Source: UBA922 sp964571295 (GTDB lineage: Bacteria; Patescibacteriota; Patescibacteriia; Magasanikbacterales; UBA922). From it: DNA of 64,000 nt. Shown here piece by piece: positions 24,287-31,410 of the stretch (within the stretch, counting starts at the first letter, position 1; each line of letters begins with the position of its first letter). The stretch spans positions 1 through 64,000 of the forward strand of contig CAZNAO010000001.1 in the NCBI GenBank assembly GCA_964571295.1, given 5' to 3'. The position numbers and the translations under genes were made by a program. The notes under the pieces were generated by a model. It ran no database searches and was not told the origin of the DNA. It saw only the letters and a list, made by a program, of their open reading frames with translations.

Positions 24287-25408
24287 ATGGCAGACGCTTA
24301 TTCATTTGCACAACCTACTTCCCAACCACGAGGCCTCAATGCGTTTATGCTGGAGCACGTTACTCGCGTTCCATTGGTCGATCGTATTTTTTTTCTTGAC
24401 CATCTACGTACCATGATTCATGCCGGTCTTTCCCTGGTCGAAGGACTTCATGTCTTGAGCAAAGAAACACAAAACAAAAAATTATTACATATCGTCGGAG
24501 ACATTACTGCATACGTAGAAAAAGGGAATCAGTTGAGCGATGCCTTGAAACGATATCCTAAAATTTTTCCCGATCTTCAGACTACGATGATCGCTTCAGG
24601 TGAGATTGCTGGACAACTTGAAGAATCTTTGGAGCAGGTGGTCACACAAATGAAAAAAAGTCATGCTCTGACTTCGAGTATTAAAGGTGCCATGATTTAC
24701 CCTGCAGTCGTGGTTTCTGCGATTGTGGTTATTGGTATTCTCATGGTCACACTGGTATTGCCCAAGATCATCTCTCTATTCGATGAATTTGACGCTGAAC
24801 TCCCACTTGCTACGCGCATCCTTATTGCCGTTACCAATTTTCTCTCAAAACCACTCAATTTGATTCTTATTTTTGCAGGAATTCTTGGTTTAATTACCTT
24901 ATTTGTCTCCCTGCTTAAATCAAACATCTCGTTCAGGCGATCCGTGCACACGCTTATCCTCAAACTTCCCATTGTTGGTCCTATTTCAAAAAAAATTAAT
25001 CTTGCTCGTTTCTCAATCACACTTGCCTCTCTCCTCAAAAGCACCATTCCAATCGTGGATGCACTCCATATTTCTGCACAAACTTGTAAAAACATGCTTT
25101 ACCGAGAAGCACTCGAGGCGGCAACACAAACGTTATCAAAAGGAGAGCAACTTTCTGACATTCTTTCGCAAAAACCCGAGCTGTTTCCTCCCATGGTTAC
25201 TGAGATGGTCATGGTCGGTGAAAAAACCGGAGAAATCGATCACCTGCTTCAAGAATTATCTTCGTTCTATTCTGATGAAGTTGATAAAATTATGAAGAAT
25301 TTCGCGACTATTATTGAACCTGTCGTAATTATTCTTCTCGGTCTTGGAGTTGCCGGAATTGCAGTTGCAGTCGTCATGCCAATGATGTCGTTAACCCAAA
25401 GTTTCTAA
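24287..25408 (+). CDS. pilC: Type IV pilus inner-membrane platform protein PilC
   Basis: 373 residues. Two tandem GspF domains, each with helical bundles and a hydrophobic helix; MKKSHALTSSIKGAMIYPAVV, the Gly/Glu-rich GELSDIL-type signature (KGEQLSDILSQKPELFP), ITEMVMVGEKTGEIDHLL and the C-terminal membrane span VVIILLGLGVAGIAVAVVMPM. Couples PilB rotation to pilin insertion. 6 nt after pilB. Confidence 0.93.
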   Translation: MADAYSFAQPTSQPRGLNAFMLEHVTRVPLVDRIFFLDHLRTMIHAGLSLVEGLHVLSKETQNKKLLHIVGDITAYVEKGNQLSDALKRYPKIFPDLQTTMIASGEIAGQLEESLEQVVTQMKKSHALTSSIKGAMIYPAVVVSAIVVIGILMVTLVLPKIISLFDEFDAELPLATRILIAVTNFLSKPLNLILIFAGILGLITLFVSLLKSNISFRRSVHTLILKLPIVGPISKKINLARFSITLASLLKSTIPIVDALHISAQTCKNMLYREALEAATQTLSKGEQLSDILSQKPELFPPMVTEMVMVGEKTGEIDHLLQELSSFYSDEVDKIMKNFATIIEPVVIILLGLGVAGIAVAVVMPMMSLTQSF

Positions 25409-25412
25409 TCAC

Positions 25413-26522
25413 ATGCTCATACACTTATTCCCGCACGCATTCGGAATTGATATCGGAGACCGATCTGTAAAACTGGTCCAGCTTAGAAATAGTCCCAAAC
25501 TCAGAACCACAGCATTTGAACCGGTCGCGATGCGTATGTGCCCCCTAGCACCCGGATTGATAGTCAATGGTATTATCGAGCAACCTGAACTTGTACGACG
25601 AGAAATCGCCAAACTGCTCCACGGGATGCGAAAAGGCGAACGTCCAATCAAAAGTCCCTGGGTAGTTGCCTCGGTTCCGGAAAATCATAGTTTTCTTAAA
25701 CTCATCTCCATACCCGGAATGCAGCTTGAAAATGTGGACACATTTGACCCTGCGCCATATGTTTCAACCTATTTACCGGTTGACGATCTCGACAGCTACA
25801 CCCTTGATTGGCACGTAGTGCACCAAGAAGAACCCACGTCAGACGTGCAAGTTTTGGTGGGCGCTATTCCGAAACGTATCGCAGACAGCTACACGTATCT
25901 ACTGGAAAGTCTGGGGCTGGGGGTTATGGCACTCGAGATCGAAGAAGTCGCAATTGCGCGATCCATGGTGACCGCACGAAAACAATACAATGAGGAAGCA
26001 CGTGCCATTGTCGACATCGGATCCACACGCACGCAGGTTATCATTTATGATCACGATATTATTCAATTCTCTACCGTACTCCCCTTTTCTGGGGAGATGC
26101 TTACTCGTATAGTCATGGACGCAACCAAGCTCGGAGCAGAACAAGCGGAGCAAGCAAAAAAAGAAGTCGGTCTTGATATTTCAAAAGACAAAAAAATTTC
26201 AGCTGCACTCCTCAAAGCAGTAAAAGAATTTAGAAAATCTCTGACACACACCCTATCTTCATATTATGGTCATAATACCATATCCGCGAATCGAATCACT
26301 CGAATTGTGCTCTGTGGCGGCGCCGGCAATTTACCACATCTTGACGTATTCCTCGCCGAAGAACTGGGAATTGAATGTGTCCATGGTAACGTATGGAAAA
26401 ATTTGAGTATTGACCCGAAACACGCCCCGGTTGACAACGCAACAGCGCTCTCATACGCAACAGCAATCGGCCTGGCACTCAGAGCCGCAGACAATCCTTT
26501 TAACACGAGAGATACCATTTAG
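25413..26522 (+). CDS. pilM: Type IV pilus alignment-complex protein PilM
   Basis: 369 residues with an actin-like ATPase fold: GIDIGDRSVKLVQL (phosphate-1 loop) and IVDIGSTRTQVIIYD (phosphate-2 loop), then LCGGAGNLPHL in the adenosine region. Cytoplasmic PilM binds the N terminus of PilN. Starts 4 nt after pilC. Confidence 0.9.
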   Translation: MLIHLFPHAFGIDIGDRSVKLVQLRNSPKLRTTAFEPVAMRMCPLAPGLIVNGIIEQPELVRREIAKLLHGMRKGERPIKSPWVVASVPENHSFLKLISIPGMQLENVDTFDPAPYVSTYLPVDDLDSYTLDWHVVHQEEPTSDVQVLVGAIPKRIADSYTYLLESLGLGVMALEIEEVAIARSMVTARKQYNEEARAIVDIGSTRTQVIIYDHDIIQFSTVLPFSGEMLTRIVMDATKLGAEQAEQAKKEVGLDISKDKKISAALLKAVKEFRKSLTHTLSSYYGHNTISANRITRIVLCGGAGNLPHLDVFLAEELGIECVHGNVWKNLSIDPKHAPVDNATALSYATAIGLALRAADNPFNTRDTI

Positions 26523-26525
26523 CAT

Positions 26526-27056
26526 ATGATGTTCCCGATTCGCATCAACGTATTGTCCGCATCGAAAAAGAGACATCTTCGACATCTTACCTTGTTTACG
26601 TACATCAAAAGTGCATGTGCAGTCGTGTTTTCACTTCTTGGTATTCTCGCTGCTCTACTTCTGGTCGTACAAAATTTTTTTATTGATTACCAGAACGCAC
26701 TTTCGTATACTGCATTCGGAGCACCCCCATCACACCATGAAGATACCAAAAAAGTCGATAATGCAAATAAAAATCTCAAGCGTATTGGTGCGGTACAACA
26801 AGGATTTATACTATGGTCACCTCGTATCGATACAATACTTCGTGCATTGCCTCGGGGTGTTACCGTACACTCGGTTTCATTTGACCATGAGCTCAATCAA
26901 TTTTCATTGGCCGGCATTGCTGATACCCGCCAAACCCTAGAAGCAACGGAAGCAGCGCTCACATCACTTTCGATTCTCGAATCAGTGACTATTCCACCCG
27001 GTGATCTAACCCAGCGCGAACTGATTTCATTTACCGTCGAAGCGGCACTCAAATAG
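26526..27056 (+). CDS. pilN: Type IV pilus protein PilN-like
   Basis: 176 residues with the PilN layout: a short cytoplasmic tail (INVLSASKKRHLRHL), one membrane span (CAVVFSLLGILAALLLVV) and a periplasmic or extracytoplasmic ferredoxin-like domain of alpha/beta pattern (VTVHSVSFD ... FSLAGIADTRQTLEATEAAL). The conserved INLLP-type motif near the start is replaced by INVLSAS. Assignment rests on position and topology. Confidence 0.75.
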   Translation: MMFPIRINVLSASKKRHLRHLTLFTYIKSACAVVFSLLGILAALLLVVQNFFIDYQNALSYTAFGAPPSHHEDTKKVDNANKNLKRIGAVQQGFILWSPRIDTILRALPRGVTVHSVSFDHELNQFSLAGIADTRQTLEATEAALTSLSILESVTIPPGDLTQRELISFTVEAALK

Positions 27057-27064
27057 TATACCCT

Positions 27065-27616
27065 ATGCGATTTACGATCACTCAAAAACTTACACTCACG
27101 ATACTCCTCTTTGTCTCAGCAGGCACGGCTATTGTCCTTCTGCTTATTCTTCCTGCAATGTCTTCAATACAAAAAACCACTGAGTCAATGGTGGCTCAGA
27201 TGGCTTCTGAGGATAAAGAACTGGAAAGACTCAGACTCCTTCGTCGGTCATTGACCGAGATCGACCAGATCGACCAGGATATTTCAAAGATTGATGCTAT
27301 TTCGATCAGTCGAGCCGATGAACACGATATTATCGAGCGCCTTGAAACTCTCGCCCAGGAACATGGGGTCGACCAGCAGTTGTCGGTTTCGTACACTGCC
27401 GAGGGAGGATCTCCTGAATTTTCAGGGTATTATCTTTTTCATTTCTCCACACGAGGAACCTTTGCACAGGTACGCTCCTACCTTGCAGACCTTGAACAAC
27501 TTCCATACTACTTCATTATTCCCAAAATCACGGTTGAAAAAAATAATGATTCCGCCTCTACCGATTCGACGGTCCTCATTCAATTCAGCGCTATCCTTAA
27601 TAGCACTTCATCATAA
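27065..27616 (+). CDS. pilO: Type IV pilus protein PilO-like
   Basis: 183 residues: one N-terminal span (LTILLFVSAGTAIVLLLILP), a coiled-coil segment with many E, K and L (about 45-90) and a C-terminal alpha/beta domain (YYLFHFSTRGTFAQVRSYL). Pairs with PilN in other type IV pilus systems. 8 nt after pilN. Function inferred from order and topology. Confidence 0.72.
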   Translation: MRFTITQKLTLTILLFVSAGTAIVLLLILPAMSSIQKTTESMVAQMASEDKELERLRLLRRSLTEIDQIDQDISKIDAISISRADEHDIIERLETLAQEHGVDQQLSVSYTAEGGSPEFSGYYLFHFSTRGTFAQVRSYLADLEQLPYYFIIPKITVEKNNDSASTDSTVLIQFSAILNSTSS

Positions 27617-27620
27617 TCGT

Positions 27621-28001
27621 ATGCGCTTCACTTCCGCCCAATCCGCACGAACCCCCACCTCTCCCGAGTACGCAAATGTGCACATACTTAAATGGATTAG
27701 TGTTCTTGTGGGATGTACCTGTCTCGCAATTGCAGCGTATGCCACATGGAAAATCTACACTCTCTCAAATCGTATTGGAATGAATGAAATTTCTCTTGAA
27801 GTCGCAAGTCTTTCGAGCCGGGTATCACCGATCAATTTCGGACTACTTGAGGAAGTGCTTACCATTGACAAAGAAAAAAAAACGTTTATGCTTCCCCCCA
27901 TTGACTGGGATATGTTTTACTCGACTTCAACCCCTTCATCCATACTAACCTCGACCCCTTCTTCATCCGTAACATCCAGCTCAACTTCAACTCCGCTATG
28001 A
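27621..28001 (+). CDS. Small membrane protein at the end of the pilus operon
   Basis: 126 residues, ATG at 27621, 4 nt after pilO. One hydrophobic span (WISVLVGCTCLAIAAYATWKIY, about residues 25-46), an extracytoplasmic segment, and a Ser/Thr/Pro-rich tail (STSTPSSILTSTPSS). It sits where pilP is found elsewhere but lacks a PilP signature. Its stop overlaps the next ATG (ATGA). Confidence 0.55.
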   Translation: MRFTSAQSARTPTSPEYANVHILKWISVLVGCTCLAIAAYATWKIYTLSNRIGMNEISLEVASLSSRVSPINFGLLEEVLTIDKEKKTFMLPPIDWDMFYSTSTPSSILTSTPSSSVTSSSTSTPL

Positions 28002-29125
28002 ACACATACGCATTTGAACTCGGACACCAGCCACACATTTCTCAAGCTGAAATTATCTCGGTATTGAAACGACTCTCGATTTCTACCACACTCGTATCAT
28101 CAAACGATACTTTTTGTATCATTGAGACCGAAAACCCGCTAAAGGTGACACAGCTCATGTATATTCTCGGAGGAACTATTCGCATCGCGCGACGAATTGA
28201 ATCACAAGGTTCTGAACAAAAGACATTACTTGCACATCTGGAACATACTACTGAGGGAAAAATTCAATTTTCACTTTCCGGAGCCAATGCGAAATCACTG
28301 GCACTTACTCTTAAAAAAGAATTGCAATCACGCGGACGATCAGTCCGCTACATCGAAGCGAAGAATACTGCAACCGTTATTCATAACAATTTGATCGAAA
28401 AACAAGGAGATTTGATCAAAATCGGACATGAGTGGTTTGTCACTGAAGCTGTTCAAGATATCGCTGATTTTACTAAAAGAGATTATGAACGCCCTCGGAC
28501 GGATAGCAAAAGTGGTATGCTCCCACCCAAACTCGCACGTATGATGGTCAATCTTGCGGAGGTGCCACTTGATGCGCATATTCTTGATCCATTTTGTGGT
28601 TCAGGGACGATACTAATTGAAGCTTTGTCGCTTGGCTACTCACAGGTCTCAGGGTCGGATACTTCTGAAAAAGCAGTAGAGGATTCGACAGCAAATATCA
28701 GCTGGTTTCGAAAAGAACATCCCAAACTAGTAGCACAAACTACGGTACACCTCGCATCTGCGACCGCATTGTCAAAGGTGTTCGCACCGTCTTCGGTCGA
28801 TGCGATTGTTTCTGAGCCGTATATGGGCAAACCCCTCCGCGGACATGAGAGTAAGCCCGCACTTGAAGCCCAGGCACAAGAATTGAAGACACTGTTCATC
28901 GATAGTTTTCAATCAATGAGGAAGATCCTTTCAGATAACGGTATCGTTATTTTTATCATCCCTATTTTCAAACACGACAATGAGTGGATTCGCACTCGTG
29001 CACATCTCGATATCGAAAAACTCGGGTTTACAATCGTCCCATTTTCTCCCGAACACGATTCGCTTCTCTATTCCCGCGGCGACCAGTTTGTCGGCCGGGA
29101 AATCTGGAAATTCAGGAAAGCTTGA
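27998..29125 (+). CDS. Trm11/RlmL-like RNA methyltransferase
   Basis: 375 residues. N-terminal THUMP-like segment (about 1-150), then a Rossmann methyltransferase with SAM motif DPFCGSGTILIEALSLGY and GSDTSEKAVEDS. The catalytic position usually N/DPPY reads SEPYMGKPL. Matches the family of tRNA guanine-N2 methylases (Trm11/TrmG10) or RlmL-type enzymes; the altered motif IV leaves the target uncertain. Overlaps the upstream gene by 4 nt, so it is probably co-translated with the pilus operon. Confidence 0.78.
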   Translation: MNTYAFELGHQPHISQAEIISVLKRLSISTTLVSSNDTFCIIETENPLKVTQLMYILGGTIRIARRIESQGSEQKTLLAHLEHTTEGKIQFSLSGANAKSLALTLKKELQSRGRSVRYIEAKNTATVIHNNLIEKQGDLIKIGHEWFVTEAVQDIADFTKRDYERPRTDSKSGMLPPKLARMMVNLAEVPLDAHILDPFCGSGTILIEALSLGYSQVSGSDTSEKAVEDSTANISWFRKEHPKLVAQTTVHLASATALSKVFAPSSVDAIVSEPYMGKPLRGHESKPALEAQAQELKTLFIDSFQSMRKILSDNGIVIFIIPIFKHDNEWIRTRAHLDIEKLGFTIVPFSPEHDSLLYSRGDQFVGREIWKFRKA

Positions 29126-29190
29126 CACGCTGCCACGTTTTTGAGATTAATAGACACAGTGTTCGCTCTTTTTCTCAACCCGGAGGACCA

Positions 29191-29587
29191 CATGGATCCC
29201 TTACTCTATGTTAAGGACGTCGAACGACGTCTCACGTGTGTGCACTCGAAATACACCCGACTCAAATGGTACTTCCTCATCCTGGTTTGCTTCGCCCTCG
29301 GCGTCGCAGTTGCAGGTGTGGTGCACGTAAGCTTGAACGCGCGACTCAAGGACGAAATCCAGACACGGCCGGTCAGCGGATTCGTGATCCGCAAAGACCG
29401 CAGTGCGGTGTACTTCATCACCGACGACCACAAGGCGATGTTCTTCACCGGATGTCCCGGTATCCAGAACTATACCTTCCGATACGGTGAACGGATCGTC
29501 GTCTACGGCGACCATGACCACACCTGCCTCAAGTGGCTTGCGCCGGAGAATCCTACCCACCATGACCAGACCTTCTCGAAGCGATAA
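29191..29587 (+). CDS. Single-span membrane protein of unknown function
   Basis: 131 residues. Start MDPLLYVKDVERRLTCVHSK, membrane span WYFLILVCFALGVAVAGVVHVSL (about 28-50), then an extracytoplasmic domain with IRKDRSAVYFITDDH, TGCPGIQNYTF and YGDHDHTC; two cysteines could form a disulfide. No family recognised. SD CGGAGG lies 7 nt upstream of the ATG and codons are largely G/C-ending, setting it apart from the pilus genes before it. Confidence 0.6.
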
Positions 29588-29641
29588 CGGGCGCTCGAAG
29601 CCCTGGTGCATGCCGTCGGTTGACACCACACGAACACCTTT

Positions 29642-29709
29642 ACACCGTCCGCATGCCTTTGCTATTCCGAATACGTTCGGAATAGCACAGGAGCCGCGGA
29701 CGGTGTTTT
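29642..29709 (+). terminator. Long hairpin terminator
   Basis: Outer ACACCGTCCGC (29642-29652) / GCGGACGGTGT (29696-29706) and inner perfect 12-bp TGCTATTCCGAA/TTCGGAATAGCA, followed by TTTTA. Confidence 0.8.
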
Positions 29710-29711
29710 AG

Positions 29712-29930
29712 TTATTGTAATTCCACTATCTTTCTCTTACTGGTTTTACCTTTTACGATCGTAATTCGCGATTTAGGAATATCAAAATATTCGCTCAAGA
29801 TTTTGATCAGTTGTTCGTTTGCTTCCCCGTCGATTGGCGAAGCGGTCAGTTTCACCTGATAGTCGATTTCGGAAATCTTAACCACTTCTTTTTTTGCTGA
29901 GCGAGGTTTTACGGTAATATGTATTTTCAT
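29712..29930 (-). CDS. YggU/DUF167 family protein
   Basis: 72 residues. Family markers: VKPRSAKKEV near the start, KLTASPIDGEANEQLIKIL and KSRITIVKGKTSKRKIV. Small alpha/beta protein of unknown biochemical role; it often sits by cell-division or pyrroline-carboxylate genes, but not here. Convergent with 29191-29587 and downstream of tig. Confidence 0.85.
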   Translation of the reverse strand: MKIHITVKPRSAKKEVVKISEIDYQVKLTASPIDGEANEQLIKILSEYFDIPKSRITIVKGKTSKRKIVELQ

Positions 29931-29947
29931 AGTATCGGTAAGTATAC

Positions 29948-29979
29948 AAAAAACAGATAGCTCTCGCCATCTGTTTTTT
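29948..29979 (-). terminator. Terminator of tig
   Basis: Minus-strand AAAAAACAGAT/ATCTGTTTTTT stem. Symmetric, so it can also work for the plus strand. Confidence 0.75.
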
Positions 29980-29986
29980 CTTTCAA

Positions 29987-31288
29987 TTAATGTTTATGCT
30001 CAGGGCGCCCGGTCAAGACTTTTTCTTTCAAAAATTCAATCACCTTACGATTCACCATATAGGTTCTGACTGAATCCTGCACTTCTGCCTTCGTCAGATT
30101 CTCCAGATACTCCGGATGATCCTTATATTCTTTTCGCATTCGCTCAATTTCGGCCTTCAATTCATCTTCTCCGACCGTAAGATTTTCGTTCTTTGCAATC
30201 TGGCGAGAGATGAGCGCTGCCTTTGCACGCTTGGTTGCTTGCTCAGTGAAGTCTTTCTGAATATCTTCTTCGCTTTTCTTCAAGTCCGCAAGATATTGTT
30301 CGATCGATACTCCATTGCGCTCAAGGTCACGCTGCAATTCATAGAACATTTTCTTTCGTTCTGCATCGACCAAGACCTCAGGAATTTCTTCAAATTTCGA
30401 TTTGTCGATAAGCGCGTCAAACATTTCGATTTCTGCCACTTCATCCGCTTTGTGGAATGCTTCATGTTCAAGATTGTGCTGGAGAAGTTCCCGGAGTTTT
30501 GCCACACTATCTTGCCCGACCGTTTTTGCAAACTCGTCAGTTATATCAGGAAATTGTCGTTCGTATACCTCCTTTACTTTTACCTTGAATGTTCCTTCTT
30601 TTCCTGCAAGGGTTTTGTTGTAATAGTCTTTGGGAAACGGAACCGTGAATTCTTTTTCTTCCTCTTTTGACACTCCGACCAAATGATCATTGAATCCTGG
30701 AATATGCTGATTTTCAGAGAGATACACCTGATAATCTTTTGCTTGTCCGCCTTCGATCGGTACGTTATCGACGAATAGATTCATGTCGATCACCACTTTA
30801 TCTTCTTTGGTAGATTTTCCAGCCTTTACCACTTCTTTCGCCTGCATTTTGGTGAGGTTGGTAATCACGTCATCAATATCAGTCTCAGTCACCGGTTTTG
30901 CCTTATGTTCAACTTTGATTTTGTCGAGTTTCGGAAGAGTTACGGCAGGAAGCAGTGAAACCACGGCTTTGTATACGAGGTCATTGCCCGGAGCCATTTT
31001 TTCCATGTTGATTTTCGGCATGCCGATCGTTTCAAGCCCTTCCTCGGTTACCGCCTTGTAGAAGGTTTCCTGGAGAATACCCTCAAGCGCTTCATTCATG
31101 ATATGCATTTCGCCGATCTCACGTTTAACGATATCGTAAGGTGCGTGCCCTTTGCGGAAACCCTTGATCGCCGTGCGATTTGCAATCGCTTCAGCCGCTT
31201 TTTTCAGATGTTTTTCGTATTCAGCGGGAGTGACGGTAATTGTCAACTCCATCTCAGAACCTTTGAGTTTTTTACTAGTATGTTCCAT
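29987..31288 (-). CDS. tig: Trigger factor (ribosome-associated chaperone)
   Basis: 433 residues. N-terminal ribosome-binding domain with the signature GFRKGHAP (residues about 43-50), the FKBP-type peptidyl-prolyl isomerase domain at about 150-245 (DMNLFVDNVPIEGG, GFNDHLVGVSKEEEKEF), and a long helical C-terminal chaperone domain. Normal length. Has the best promoter in the window, TTGACA-17-TATAAT, fitting high expression. No SD seen. Confidence 0.94.
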   Translation of the reverse strand: MEHTSKKLKGSEMELTITVTPAEYEKHLKKAAEAIANRTAIKGFRKGHAPYDIVKREIGEMHIMNEALEGILQETFYKAVTEEGLETIGMPKINMEKMAPGNDLVYKAVVSLLPAVTLPKLDKIKVEHKAKPVTETDIDDVITNLTKMQAKEVVKAGKSTKEDKVVIDMNLFVDNVPIEGGQAKDYQVYLSENQHIPGFNDHLVGVSKEEEKEFTVPFPKDYYNKTLAGKEGTFKVKVKEVYERQFPDITDEFAKTVGQDSVAKLRELLQHNLEHEAFHKADEVAEIEMFDALIDKSKFEEIPEVLVDAERKKMFYELQRDLERNGVSIEQYLADLKKSEEDIQKDFTEQATKRAKAALISRQIAKNENLTVGEDELKAEIERMRKEYKDHPEYLENLTKAEVQDSVRTYMVNRKVIEFLKEKVLTGRPEHKH

Positions 31289-31318
31289 AGAAAAAGTTTA
31301 GCCTATAAAAGTCTGCTG

Positions 31319-31347
31319 ATTATAGCGAAAATGGGTGAAATTGTCAA
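31319..31347 (-). promoter_or_regulatory. Consensus promoter of tig
   Basis: Minus strand TTGACA (31347-31342), 17-nt spacer, TATAAT (31324-31319): a perfect match to the sigma70 consensus. Confidence 0.85.
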
Positions 31348-31410
31348 AGGTAAAAAATCCCTATAAAAAAACAATTGACCCTGCTATACTACCCCCAACC
31401 TATTACTTCT

